Below, in pieces: positions 22,350-32,604 of a stretch of 64,000 nucleotides of DNA. The stretch is taken from NCBI GenBank assembly GCA_026018925.1, contig JAKSZU010000027.1:3109531-3173530 (forward strand), written 5' to 3'. Positions within the stretch are counted from its first letter, which is position 1, and each line of letters opens with the position of its first letter. Source of the DNA: Tupaia tana. Lineage: Eukaryota; Chordata; Mammalia; Scandentia; Tupaiidae. Under the pieces are notes generated by a model. The model saw nothing but the letters and a program-made list of their open reading frames with translations. It had not been told where the DNA came from and ran no database searches. Both the position numbers and the translations under genes were made by a program.

Positions 22350-22720
22350 ACTGTGGGTGAGGGTGTTGGGAAAACAAGCGCGCTCATCAGCCGGCAGGAC
22401 TGAGCCTCTCAAGAGGGTAGGGTAGTGTTTACCTCCAAGCCTAAAATGCTCATGCCCTTAGTCCAGCAGGTCCTTACTTACTCCCGTGACTGGACACGTG
22501 GATGTCTTCCGAGGAATACTGGCAAAGATATTCACTACCGGGGTTTCTCATAGCAAAAACCTAGCGCCAAAGAGTTCTTCATTGGAAGACTAGTTCAACC
22601 CTGGGTCACCCAATGATGAATTCTGTGAACTCTTAAAAAGATTACGGTAAATCTGTTACGTGCTGATATGGAAATGTCTGGGATACATTGCTAAATTAAA
22701 AACAGAAAAACCAGGTGCCT
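22350..22720 (+). mobile_element. L1 3' fragment, plus strand, part 1
   Basis: GTGAGGGTGTTGGGAAAACA, TCATAGCAAAAACCTAGC, AATGATGAATTCTGTGAACTC, CGTGCTGATATGGAAATGTC and ATTGCTAAATTAAAAACAG follow the L1M 3' sequence in the sense direction. It overlaps in consensus position with the minus-strand L1 to its left, so the two are separate insertions. Confidence 0.85.
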
Positions 22721-22721
22721 G

Positions 22722-23378
22722 CTGTGTTTGAATATGTTCCCCTAAAAATACATGTGTTAAATCTGATGAGCCGTTGTGAAGGGATTAAGAAGGTGGAATT
22801 AATCTGACTATGGGATTAAGAAGTGGAGGCTTCGTGAAGTGATCAGGATTAGGTAAAATTAACAGAGTGGGGCTTCCTACTTGAAGACTGCTGGGTTTAT
22901 AAGGAGAGGGAATGAGAGCACAGCAGACACCTGGACGCCCACCTGCACACGCCTGCTTTCCGCCACACTGTGAGGCAGCAAGTGACCCCCGCCCAATGCC
23001 AGTGCCTCAACTTCAAAACCGTGAGCTAAATAAACCTCTATTCTTCTTATTATTCTTTCAAATTCCCAGAGGGCACATGTGCTTGCCAGACAAAGAGACC
23101 GAGAGAGGGAGAGGGAAAAAGCACTCCCCTGGTGGGGTGTGGTTACACGGAAGTTCCGTCTGTTTCTCCACCCTGTCCTGCTTTGGGACTCACATGCACA
23201 CACACCAGGCATGTCTCTTAGGCTGCTGAGTCAGTACCTGAACCACGCTCAGCCACGTTGGATCCAGCTTCCCTTAACCACTGGGCTGTAGGCTGACCAA
23301 ACCTCTGTTCTTGTAAATCATCCAGTTCCAGGTATCCAGTTACGAGCAATACAACAAACAAGACCAGAGCCTCACATT
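22722..23378 (+). mobile_element. MLT1-type LTR (ERVL-MaLR), interrupted by a SINE
   Basis: TTTGAATATGTTCCCCTAAA, ATACATGTGTTAAATCTGATG, GGATTAAGAAGGTGGAATT, GAGCTAAATAAACCTCTATTC and, beyond the SINE, AATCATCCAGTTCCAGGTATC match the layout of MaLR LTRs. It is a solo LTR remnant with no retroviral coding sequence. It splits the plus-strand L1, so it is younger than that L1. Confidence 0.8.
23062..23301 (-). mobile_element. tRNA-derived SINE inside the MLT1 LTR
   Basis: AGAGGGCACATGTGCTTGCC, GACCGAGAGAGGGAGAGGG, GTACCTGAACC (B-box complement) and CTTCCCTTAACCACTGGGC. It is flanked by near-identical target duplications, AAACCTCTATTCTT on the left and AAACCTCTGTTCTT on the right, both LTR sequence. 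Confidence 0.9.
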
Positions 23379-23379
23379 G

Positions 23380-23650
23380 TTAATGGTACGGTGACTCTGT
23401 ATACAACGATTAGTAGGATAAACATGCATAAAAATATTTCTTCTGGAATAAATCACAAAAAGTCAGTACTGGAGAGAAGGATTAGAGTAGGGGGGAAGAG
23501 TAAAAAGGCCATTTTTACTTTATCTTATATTGTCAATACCAACAGCATCAACCAGGAACCTTTGGATAGGCTTGTGAGACAGCTATATTTTCTTATGCAT
23601 AAAAAAATATATCATTTAAAAATACAAGTGCTTAAAATAAGAAACAAATG
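23380..23650 (+). mobile_element. L1 3' fragment, plus strand, part 2
   Basis: After the LTR the L1 3' UTR appears to resume with AATAAACATGCATAAAAATATTTC-like phrases, GGAGAGAAGGATTAGAGTAGG and TTTTTACTTTATCTTATATTG. These parallel the end of L1M 3' UTRs. The match is weaker than in part 1. Confidence 0.6.
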
Positions 23651-23984
23651 TCAAAACAAAATCTAGAAGTACTTATATCACACAACATCAGGTACTGTCA
23701 CTCTGGTTTCCTGACATCATGCGAGGAATTTACAGGGGGAAGGTCTATAGCAACGCCTCGCTCCACAGCAAGCAGCCAGCATCCTGGAGAAACCTCCGTT
23801 AAACACAGTGACAAGTACAAGACGGGTCAGGAAGGCAGGAAAGCTTGTGATCTTCTCCATGAAGGTATGTTCTGGACGTGCTGCCAGGGAGACAGTCCAG
23901 GGGAAGTCTGGTCACGAATGCTGAGCCCTCTGCAGTCCCCTGCACAGGAAGCTGTGCCTCACAGCAGCCCCGTGGGCCCAGACC

Positions 23985-24420
23985 ACCTTGCCCCATAGTC
24001 CGAGGTGGGCCCCGAAGTGTGTGCCTTGATTCCGCAGCAGCATCTAGGACTGGCTAGAAATGCAGAATCTTGGGCCAGCCGGTGGTGTGGTGGTTAAGGT
24101 GCTGGATCTCACGTGGTTGATTGCATAGTTTGAATCTCAGACCGCTGGGTTGAATAACACATGGGGCACGTGTGTGTGTGTGCGCCCTGAGTCGTGAAAG
24201 AATGGAGAGATGGGAGAGGGGGTGGGGTGCATCCTCCTTTCCCTTTCTGTCCGTCTGTCTGTGGTGAATGCATATGCTCTCTAGCAAAAAAAAAAAAAAA
24301 AAAAAAAAGAAAAAGAAAAAAGGGAGACTTGGGCCCCACTTCCATCTACTGAATCAGAATCTGAGCCACCTAAGTGTCCCTAAGTCGTCCAGAAGATTCC
24401 ACTGTCAAGAACCACTGCTC
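23985..24420 (+). mobile_element. MER5A-like hAT transposon, split by a SINE
   Basis: The left part has GGTGGGCCCCGAAGTGTGTG, GCAGCAGCATC and CTGGCTAGAAATGCAGAATC. The right part has GGGCCCCACTTCCATCTACTG, AATCAGAATCTGAGCC and CAAGAACCACTG, the 3' terminus. Together they follow the MER5A consensus closely. Confidence 0.85.
24071..24328 (+). mobile_element. tRNA-derived SINE inside MER5A
   Basis: TGGGCCAGCCGGTGGTGTGG, GTTAAGGTGCTGGATCTCACG, AGTTTGAATCTCAGACC, a short (GT)n and ATGCTCTCTAGC lead into a pure A run and AAAAGAAAAAAGG. Likely target duplication: CTTGGG on both sides. Confidence 0.92.
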
Positions 24421-25195
24421 TAAGAGCTCTGCTTTAGCCTCCCCCAGCCACCGTCCTCTCTGTGGGCAGGGAAACTGGATCTACCGGCATGTGCTCACCT
24501 GGAAGCCACCCCGACTTTACACAGCCCACACCCTGGAGTTCCCTGCCCCCTGCACAGCAAGGCGGATGGAGCCCCCACACGTGCGCCCAGGCCCCAGCAG
24601 GGTGAAGTCCAGAGTGCAGTAAACGGGGGGACCTCGCAGCACGTGCAGAAGTTAAGGGGCACCAGAAACTCAACTGCTGAGCTAAATACTTAAAGCTCCT
24701 ATGTCCAAAACTGAAAAATGCGAAAACTGTACGGAATAGGACATCGCCGTTTTAAATAAAGATAGGATAAGTATTTCTGGTTTTTCCTTTCGATCAAGCT
24801 CCAGGATGGCTCAAGCCACAGTAAAGACGGTCACTGACCGGTCTTCACTTACAGGGCTGCCTCGCCAGGCCTCGCCTGGGCCCCGGCCCTGCAAAGGCTA
24901 GGTGTGGGCCTTGTGGAAGCCAGAGGCGGGTTTTTGTTGTCAAGAGATGACACAGACGCTGAGCTCGAAAGCGCATCACCGCACGCGGCAGAGACGCAGG
25001 CTGCAAGGGGAATGCGGTTCTGGCAGGTGCGTAAGATTCCGCAAGCTGTTCCAGGGTGTTCATCAAAGCCCGCGAGTCTACGCACACTGAGACCCTCTTC
25101 TCTGATAAACGACACAGAAACAGCGAGTGTGAGGGGTCAAACGAAACCTCAAACCCGCCAGCCTCTACAGTCCAAACTTTTAGCAAAGTATTGTC
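24421..25195 (-). other. RFTN1 intron, unassigned
   Basis: 24430-24620 is GC-rich, 24660-24790 AT-rich and the rest mixed. No repeat or exon is recognised. Confidence 0.5.
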
Positions 25196-25416
25196 CAGAG
25201 GGCGTGCCAGAAAGAAACAGACAGCGAGAGTGAGAATACAGCCCCCGGTCGGGTCCAGGCACCGCCATCCTTCCTCCATCCCTCGGGGCTGTCAGGATTT
25301 CGGGTATGCACACTCGAGCACCCAGTGTGTTTTCCAAGCTGCTGACGCCAGGACTCGAACCATGGTCAGCATGTGGTGGGTCCTGGCTCCCTTCACCACT
25401 GAGGTACAGGGTCAGC
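25196..25416 (-). mobile_element. tRNA-derived SINE, diverged
   Basis: AGAGGGCGTGCCAGAAAGAAAC, GAGAGTGAGAATACAGCCCC, CCAGGACTCGAACCATGGTC (B-box complement) and TTCACCACTGAGGTACAGGGTC. The body between them is shortened and mutated. Confidence 0.8.
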
Positions 25417-25564
25417 CGACCCGTCAATCTTCCTTAAATGTCTCAAATACTTCAAACTACATTGCTACGATAGAACACATCTTTACTAAGAAATGATCAT
25501 TTATATATGTTTCCTCTTATGCATCACTTGTACTATATAAAAAGTACAAGCGGGCAGTGTTTAG

Positions 25565-25735
25565 AAGACAGGATTCTAACACCAGTTGTGCTCCACTTCC
25601 CTGAGCAAATTAAATTAACATCGGCTTCTCTTCCTTCAAAGAGTGGTTGCAAGGATTAAAAGGGGTGATGTGTGTGCAGCTGACAAAACCCCAACGGTGA
25701 CAGTCGGCGGTGCTCAGTGGTGGGTGCTGCCAAGC
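25565..25735 (+). mobile_element. MIR (core-SINE)
   Basis: GACAGGATTCTAACACCAG, TTCCCTGAGCAAATTAAATT, AAAGAGTGGTTGCAAGGATT and GGTGCTCAGTGGTGGGTGC follow the MIR order (head, core, GGATTAAATGAGATAAT-type segment, then TAAGTGCTCAGTAAA). Confidence 0.75.
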
Positions 25736-26324
25736 CCAGGACGTGTCGGCCGCGGACAAGGATGACAACGTGGCGCTGGGGCCATTAAATCACTGTCCAT
25801 CCTCATCCACATCTTTTAACCTCCATGTTCTCAAGTCAGGGCACTAAAAATATTAGTCGATCAACTGCTTTATAGTTAAACGCTTCCTGAATAAAACATA
25901 GCTCTCTTTAAACTTTTATCTTAAAAATCTAAAGATGTTTCTCCTGTCAAAACTCAGCAATTTTATGGCTTTAATTTTTGGTATGCATGCTGTCAAAGTA
26001 AGTTTAGCTTCATGGTTAAAAAAACAAATAAAATGAATCTCAACCATCTTATCACAATACGATTGTAAATGTGATTAAGGACCTTCATTTCGTGTTTCTG
26101 TTTGAACCTTAACCTATAAGACACAAAAACAAAAGAACCCTAGTTGGAATAAAGTGATCAAATTCAACCCCCCAATGTGATGGTGATGAGAAGAAAACTA
26201 AATAAAGGGAAGATTTATCTGCTTGGTCCTTTGTTGCCAGTGGCCCGCCTCTCCCCTCCCCGGTGGGGTCCTCTCCACTGTTTTGTTCTCTAAGATTTGC
26301 CTGATTCCCTTCACAAATTTCGCA
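25736..26324 (-). other. RFTN1 intron, AT-rich, unassigned
   Basis: AT-rich, no repeat family recognised. There is no splice-bounded open frame. Confidence 0.5.
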
Positions 26325-26460
26325 ACCTTGGGTGAGTCATGTCATTTCCTCCCCATCTCTGGGCCCCTTGTTTATAACATGAAGCCCCTGGATAGGCAAT
26401 TTCAAAAGGAGCTTCCAACTTTAAAATGCAATCATTGTATTATTCCAATTAGAGACTAAG
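26325..26460 (+). mobile_element. Probable MIR-related remnant
   Basis: GGTGAGTCATGTCATTTCC, CTCTGGGCCCCTTGTTTATAAC and GAGCTTCCAACTTTAAAATGC are in the order of the MIR/MIR3 core and 3' part. Weak match. Confidence 0.5.
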
Positions 26461-26770
26461 ACACAAGTTTCTAACTAAGAAGCAATAAGAGAAAAATACA
26501 GTAAGCGTTTTCCACGTGAACCGAAGGGTCCTCCAGACCAGAGCCGTTGGAAATGAGGAGCCAGCGCAGGTGCAGTAGGTGAGAGGAGACCCAGGCAGGC
26601 GGTCCATTCCAGTGGGTGGGACGAACGCCCTGCTGGCCAGTGCCCAGCCTTCTGCCTGGCACTGCAGGGGGTCCTGAGTCTTACCTGTCGCCAGGCAGTG
26701 TGGGGCGCTTTCCTGGGGAGTTCTAGGGAAGAGACAGACGACTATGTAGTGGAGAAGAGAAAAGGGGTGT
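26461..26770 (-). other. RFTN1 intron, unassigned
   Basis: About 300 bp of mixed composition with nothing recognised. Confidence 0.5.
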
Positions 26771-26952
26771 TTTTTTTTTTTTAAGATTTATTTATTTTTA
26801 ATTAATTAATTATTATTGTTCATTTGTGACCAGAGAGTGACAGACGGGGAGAAAGGGAGAGTGAGAAAGCAGGCCACCAGGTCCAGGACTCGAACTGTTG
26901 TCAGTCGTGTGGGAGCGCAGTGCTTTAACCGCCACGCCACCTGCTGTTCCCC
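26771..26952 (-). mobile_element. tRNA-derived SINE, short form
   Basis: T12 and an AATTAATTAATTATTATT stretch (tail complement), then TTGTGACCAGAGAGTGACAG, GAGAAAGCAGGCCACCAGG, TCCAGGACTCGAACTGTTG and CTTTAACCGCCACGCCACC. The long-form body is absent. Confidence 0.92.
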
Positions 26953-27096
26953 ACGGTGTTTAAAGAAGTGTCGCGGAGGACAACGGGCTCCTTCATCCTT
27001 GAAGAGCACTACAAGGACATGCTGTGAGTTACTCTTAAGTTTCTTCGTCTTCTTGGCCTTTGGCCATAACCCACCTCATCAAAAATTAAGTTTTCT

Positions 27097-27262
27097 GGGG
27101 CCAGCAGATGGCGTGGCGGTTAAGGTGCTGGACTCCCACATGGATAAACACGATTCAAGTCCCAGACCTGGTGGCTTGCTTTCTCACTTTCACTTTCTCT
27201 CTCTCTCTGGTCTGATTAAAAAAATAGTAATAATAAATAAAATTAAATAATTCTAAAATAAA
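27097..27262 (+). mobile_element. tRNA-derived SINE, short form
   Basis: GGGGCCAGCAGATGGCGTGG, GTTAAGGTGCTGGACTCCC, GATTCAAGTCCCAGACC, TGGCTTGCTTTCTCAC, a CT run and CTGGTCTGATTAAAA with an ATAATAAATAAAATTAAAT tail. Confidence 0.93.
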
Positions 27263-27796
27263 AGATTCTAACTATAGCGTCGTATTCTGAAGATGAGGAC
27301 ACTGATGAGGGTCTAAGCCACTGTTCTCCCGGTGAGAGGACATGGCCCCTGCTCAGAGTGGGCGGTGCGTTAGGTCTGACCACCTGCTAACCTCTCACCT
27401 TCTGCAGGCCTTACTCCAGGGACCAGAGGGGGCCGTCTGCCCCTGCGCTGCCGCCCCGCACAGCTCTCTCCATGCCGGGCTCTGCCCTGCTGCACTGCAA
27501 GGGTGGCTCCCCCAGCGTGGGTCGCCCCTGCCTGGCAGGGCTGAGCCTCACTCTTGCCCTCACAGAGTGTCTGCGGCAGGCTCCGTCGCAGCAAACAGGG
27601 CTCCAGGGAGCCAGGCAGATGAAGGACAGACAGCGAAGCCTCACGTCACCCAAGGGGCCAGCACCCTGTCCTCCCAGCCTGGTGACTGCCAGGGGGCACA
27701 CGGGCCCAGTGGGGCCCAAACCCCCAACTTTATAGAGGGCAGGAATCTCAATCCTTTAATACTTTTGTCCATCTTTAACCTGTACTTTCCTCCTTT
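27263..27796 (-). other. RFTN1 intron, GC-rich, unassigned
   Basis: AGATGAGGACACTGATGAGG near 27293 may be a scrap of antisense MIR. 27340-27720 is very GC-rich and open in several frames, with no homology I recognise. Confidence 0.45.
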
Positions 27797-28009
27797 AAAA
27801 ACATTTTGCTAGAGGGCACATGTGCTTGCCAGAGAGGGGCAGAGAGGAGAAGCGTGAAAGCATCCACGGGGCAGGGCCACACCGCAATCCCTTCTCCTCT
27901 TTTAGGGACGTTGGGCACGCATGCGCCTAGTGTGTTTTCAAGCCACCGGTTGAACCCCATAGTTCACGTGGGATCTGCACGTCTTAACCCCACGCCACTG
28001 GCTGGCCCC
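27797..28009 (-). mobile_element. tRNA-derived SINE, long form, shortened
   Basis: TTTTGCTAGAGGGCACATGTG, AGGGCCACACCGCAATCCC, TTTTCAAGCCACCGG, a partly deleted B-box complement (GTTGAACCCC) and CGCCACTGGCTGGCCCC. Confidence 0.88.
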
Positions 28010-29237
28010 CTCATCTTTAAATTTCGCAAGTAATTCCAAGTTTTATTTTCGACACCATATGGCCCAAATCCAAGACCCAGCAGGTTGCGTAGTTTGGACG
28101 GGGCGCTGGGTCATCAGAGGGTGGACGCCCCACTCCTCTGCCTGCTCTCACTGAGGCACAGGACGCGCCCCGGAAGCGTGTACCGAAGGGCTTGCCCGTC
28201 ACGCCTCACACCTAACCTCCATGTGGATCAAGGCCCTCCAGGACACGTTTGCAGGTATTCGAGACGGGCCTCCACATTTTCCTCATTCCTCCCTTTTCTA
28301 TGTTGGTGTTACAAAGTGTAGAACTACATAATTATATTGTGAATCCCTTGAAAAATTTCTTTTTCTGAACTCAGTTATCAGTAGCAGGGTTTTCTAAAAT
28401 AAAGATATAGAAACTACTGCTGAAAAGGTATTTTGGGTGGTACAAGAGTCCAAAGGTCTTTTTAAATAAATGTGTTGTTTTTCTTTCGGAAAGTAACTCC
28501 ATAGAAATAAATAAAGCATTACTTTAAGAGCAGAAAAGGAAAAGAAAGGAATGAAAATAGGGGGAAAAGCATAAGCCACAAAACCTCCCATGTCTTAACA
28601 CCCCTGGGGGAGAGCAGATTTCGCTTTTTGCTATGACTGTTTTGTTTAGCGAAAACAGCCCGCAGCCTTGCTTACCCCTTGAAATGAAGCCCTCAGACAT
28701 CTGCAGAAGAGCCAAAGTACCGTCTTTGCATTTCTAACTCTGTGATTGAGAAAGTGCAGGCCAGCCTCCGACCCAAGAGAGGACCCACTGTGCACTGCGC
28801 CCCCGCTGGCTCAGCTCCCTAAGCCAGGCCACCGTGGGGGGTGGGGGGGGCAATGGCTTCCCTACGTATTTTGCCAGGCAATCATTTGTGACTTCAGCCC
28901 AATTATTCCAAGTTCAACTTTGCTTTTCTAATTATATCCGCTAATAGATCTGTCAATACCAAGGAGCACAACGTGAGAGAGACACCATCTCCCTCGGGGA
29001 ATCTCCTTCACCGGTGACACTGACAATGACACTGTTCAAGCAAATCTTTTTCTATTTTTTCAGGTCCTTTGAAGATCGCTATTGCTATTACATCCACCTG
29101 CCCAGGCTTTGTAGTAGATCCAATTAAACACGAACAACCATCCTCCAATAGGGGGTTCTCACTGTTTAGTTAAGAAGAGATATTCAATTTTTAAAATAGT
29201 GTTTGCAGACCATTTAAAAATAGTGTTTGCAGACCAT
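28010..29237 (-). other. RFTN1 intron, unassigned
   Basis: 1.2 kb without a recognised repeat. A 28-bp direct duplication (TTTAAAAATAGTGTTTGCAG-type) lies at about 29186-29236. No exon. Confidence 0.5.
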
Positions 29238-29355
29238 AGAGGGGGTCTTCAGAACGTTCATAGAAATGTACATTATGAAAAAACCATGTATCGATTTCAT
29301 TTTTTTTTGCACTAAAATAAACCTCATTTCCCCACAAACTTTTAAAGTCCTCGTA
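29238..29355 (+). mobile_element. Mariner-like MITE
   Basis: GAGGGGGTCTTCAGAACGTTC at the left and AAACTTTTAAAGTCCTCGTA at the right are inverted ends. The inside has ACATTATGAAAAAACCATG, TATCGATTTCA and GCACTAAAATAAACCTCATT. It is the same family as 13832 (opposite orientation), 60262 and 61671. Confidence 0.75.
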
Positions 29356-29737
29356 TATGTGTCATTTCTAAATCTATAGAATAATTTCAGACTTTTATTT
29401 TAGGGCTTTTAAATTCAGATTTCTGGTATCTTCTCATTAAACGAACTTATGTTTCTGAAACAAAAAAGAAAGGAAGGAAGGAAGGAAACACGTATCTAGG
29501 CTCAGAAAACCACACCATTAGAACACGTTAAAACTGAAGGGCAATCCCCACGACATACTATCGGCCACGGCAAGCGCACAGTCCCGCGGCCCTTAGCGCA
29601 CTCGTGCTGCTGCGTGACCCACGACTCAAGTCTAAAACATTTCATCACCCAGCAAGCGGCCCCATAAGCACGTACTGCTCATTCCCCTCTCCTAGTCCTT
29701 GGGAACCACTAATATGCTTTTATAAGACATTGTTCTT
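29356..29737 (-). other. RFTN1 intron, unassigned
   Basis: AT-rich with a short AAGGAAGGAAGG run near 29470. No repeat or exon is recognised. Confidence 0.5.
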
Positions 29738-29821
29738 GGGGACCAGCAGGTGGCATGGTGGTTAAGGTGCTGGACACTCCCACATGGCTGACCACAGTTC
29801 AAGTCCTGGACCTGGTGGCTT

Positions 29822-29867
<46 letters not shown>

Positions 29868-29930
29868 CTTCTGGTCAAATTAAAAGTAAATGAATAATTA
29901 AAATAAAATAAAATAATTCTTAAAAAAATA
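29738..29930 (+). mobile_element. tRNA-derived SINE, short form, with clear target duplication
   Basis: GGGACCAGCAGGTGGCATGG, GTTAAGGTGCTGGACACTCC, AGTTCAAGTCCTGGACCTGG and TGGCTTGCTTTCTC lead into about 40 bp of (CT)n and TTCTGGTCAAATTAAAAG. AAGACATTGTTCTT occurs on both sides (about 29726 and 29930), a perfect target-site duplication. Confidence 0.96.
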
Positions 29931-29944
29931 AGACATTGTTCTTT

Positions 29945-31110
29945 GTTTTCCCCTTTTAGTTTTGATTTAACTGTATATACTTAAGGTGTTCAACATGACA
30001 CGTCAAGTATACAGACTCAGAGATGTATTACTACAGTCAAGAAAATCAGCACATCCGCCAGCTTACATGGCTACCTTTCTTCTCTCCTTTTAAATGGTTA
30101 GAGTACCTAAAATCTCCTCTTTTCGCAAATTTCTGGTATGTACTTTCTTAAAGATTTATTTATCTAATTTTATTTATAATTTTTAAATTTGACCAGAGAA
30201 AGAGAGACAGAAAATAAGAAAGCAAGTTGCCAGTTCCAGGATTCAAACCATGGATGGCCTTGTGGGAGTCCAGAGCCTTAACCACCATGCCACCTGCTGA
30301 GTTAATATTATTGACTACAGTCTTCATGTTGTGCATTACATCTCTAGACTTATTCATCCTGTGTCACTGAAACTTTGTACCCTTTGGTCTATAGATCTCA
30401 TTCCCTCAGATCCCCAAATCACCTTTCTCACTTTGTCCCTAAGAATTTCTTTATTTATTTTGGTTAAGATCCCACATGTAAGTATAATCATGCAGCATTC
30501 ATCTCTCTGTACCTGCCTCATTTCACTTAGCATCATGTTCTCTGGGTTCATCTACACTGTTGCAGATGGAAGACTGTCTTACCTTTAAAGGCTGAATAAT
30601 ACTCCCTTGTGTATAAACACCACACTTTCTTTATCCATTCATCCATGGGCTGCTTTCCTATCTGGCTATTGTGAATAAAGCTCCAGTGATCATGGCTATC
30701 TTTACGAGGCGATGATCTCATTTCCCTCGGATACATACCTAGAAGTAAACTTGCTTAGTCAGATGGCAGTTCCATTTTTAATTGCTTTAGGAAGCTCCAC
30801 ACTGTTACCTGCAATGGCTGAACCAACCCACAATCCCACCAACGGTATACGAGACTTCCCTTTCTCCACACCCTCACCAGCACCTGTTTATCTAATGAGA
30901 GCCGTTCTAACAAGTGTGAGGTAGTATTTCATTTCCCTGATGATTAGCGATGTCAATAAATACCCTATCATATGCCTCTGGGCCATTTTTCTATCTTCTT
31001 GGAGAAATATCTAGTCAAGTCCTTTGCCTGTTTTATAACTTAGATGATTTGCTTCTTTGCTATTCTGTTGTGTGAATCCTAAGAAGTTCCTTAACTAAAT
31101 CATGGATAAA
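29945..31110 (-). mobile_element. L1M 3' end (ORF2 C-terminus and 3' UTR), minus strand
   Basis: Minus-strand translation at 30736-30548 gives DEWIKKVWCLYTREYYSAFK, the conserved C-terminal motif of L1 ORF2p (WIKKMW.IYT.EYYAAIK), preceded by SFIHNSQIGKQPMD (usual NSQ.ME..P). Plus-strand complements include CTATTGTGAATAAAGCTCC, TGATGATTAGCGATGTCAAT and ACTGAAACTTTGTACCCTTTG (3' UTR). ORF2 upstream of this is frame-shifted and absent. A short-form SINE interrupts the 3' UTR. Confidence 0.92.
30150..30302 (-). mobile_element. tRNA-derived SINE, short form, within the L1 3' UTR
   Basis: An AAGATTTATTTATCTAATTTT tail complement, AAATTTGACCAGAGAAAGAG, GAAAGCAAGTTGCCAGTTCC, AGGATTCAAACCATGG and CTTAACCACCATGCCACC. 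L1 3' UTR sequence continues immediately after as GTTAATATTATTGACTACAG. Confidence 0.93.
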
Positions 31111-31553
31111 CAAACAGGGGAATCTCAGTAAGACTAAAAGCACTTCTTTAGGCTAATGTAAACCTAAAATTCTGTAGGTCAATCAGGGAGTAACCAGCAA
31201 AGGAACAGATGCCTCATGAAATGACTTCTTAAGATTCAGGCCACCAGTCCATAAAATGACTGTGAAAGCAGCACACTCTCATGACAGCAGAAGAGGGGGG
31301 TAGAGTCAACTTGTTAGTTTGCCTGTCAGTTTGAAGAGTGACGTGCAGATACTGAACTACACACACACACACACACACACGGTACTATACAAAATTCAGT
31401 GTCTGATTAGAAGGAGACTGACTAAATAATTCCCAGTGACTGCACCCACTGATGGAATCCACAGATGACATCATTTCACAGCTCACCAGTCCCTTCGGTC
31501 AGAGAAGACAAAGACCAAGATTCATCAAGGTTTTTTAAGAAACAACAGACATT
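31111..31553 (-). other. RFTN1 intron with a short (CA)n
   Basis: Unassigned sequence containing a CA microsatellite of about 10 repeats near 31361-31380. Confidence 0.55.
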
Positions 31554-31770
31554 CTGGGGCCAGCAGGTGGCATGGTGGTTAAGGACGTGGGACTCCCACA
31601 TGACTGACTGCGGTTTGTGTCCCAGACCTGGAGGTTTCTGTTCTCACTTTCTCTCTCTCTCTCACCCTGTCCCTGTCTGGCCAAATTTAGATAGGTAGGT
31701 AGGTAGGTAGGTAGGTAGATAGATAGATAAATTTAACTTAAATTTTTAAAAATTATTTTAAAAAAGAAAC
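31554..31770 (+). mobile_element. tRNA-derived SINE, short form, with tetranucleotide tail
   Basis: GGGGCCAGCAGGTGGCATGG, GTTAAGGACGTGGGACTCCC, GTTTGTGTCCCAGACC (mutated B box), a CT run and CTGGCCAAATTTAG. The tail has become (GGTA)n(GATA)n at 31688-31727. The flanks share AAGAAACAACAGA on both sides, a target duplication. Confidence 0.94.
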
Positions 31771-32269
31771 AACAGATATCCTACTGCTTAAATTTAGTAG
31801 TAGGTACTCGAATAGTAAAAGCCAGAAATTGAACCTCAGAGTATTAATAAAATGTTTCGTACACTTAAAATTACTGTCTATAGAGAAGACACAAAGGATC
31901 ACCAAGTCTTTAGAATTTTGAACTAAACGCATCCACATCAAGTCTAAGAAGAGACTATCATGACTGTACTTATCAATATTTTATGCCATTTTCCTGAGAA
32001 TAACATGACAGTTGACACTCTGGATAGTTCTCTCTTGACTCTGAGAGTACATCAAACTGATTGCATCAAAGACCAGCCACTAATGAATATGTACAATTTG
32101 AAAATTAAACTATTTACAATGTAAATGGATTTATCTTAGAATCCTATGTGAGTTTCTACGATAAAGTCTCAAGAGTCTGTACAGAAATAATTAGTACTGA
32201 AAATATAACTGTGTTGCTGCTTTCTTAGAGAAGACATATCAGAAAATTAATGTATCTTTCTAAAGTACT
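31771..32269 (-). other. RFTN1 intron, AT-rich, unassigned
   Basis: 500 bp of AT-rich sequence with no recognised repeat or exon. Confidence 0.5.
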
Positions 32270-32513
32270 TCTTTTTTTAAGAGAGATTTTTGCTACAGGG
32301 CTTGTGTGCTCGCCAGAGAGAGAGAGAGATAGAAAGCAAGATACCAGCCCCCAGGGGGAATGGCCACATTGCAATACCTTCTCCTCCATTCTCCTCTCAG
32401 TATTTTGGGCACACACACACACGCTCAGCATGAGCCACTGGGTCCGGGACTAGAACCGTGGTCGACCACGTGGGAGTCCAGCAACATAATGATTACATCA
32501 TCAGCTGGTCCCT
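32270..32513 (-). mobile_element. tRNA-derived SINE, long form
   Basis: TTTTTTTAAGAGAGATTTTTGC, TACAGGGCTTGTGTGCTCGC, an (AG)n patch, GGGTCCGGGACTAGAACC and CAACATAATGATTACATCATC. Candidate target duplication: TCTAAAGTACTTCTTTT on the left, CTCTAAGGCACTTTTGA on the right. Confidence 0.92.
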
Positions 32514-32604
32514 CTAAGGCACTTTTGAGGAGTCTCATTTTCAGCCAAAACTATGACTGCTCCGGTACCAGGTACTGAGTTGGCAAACGCATTCTGACCC
32601 TGTA

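Noticed and set aside
20920..22720. Single L1 with a 5' inversion (twin priming)
   Set aside because: Both halves contain the same consensus region (the CCCAGCAATTCC stretch), so they overlap rather than complement. Two separate insertions explain it.
30354..30736. Functional L1 ORF2 reverse transcriptase
   Set aside because: Only the extreme C-terminus is present, frame-broken and old. No endonuclease or RT domain is present in the window.
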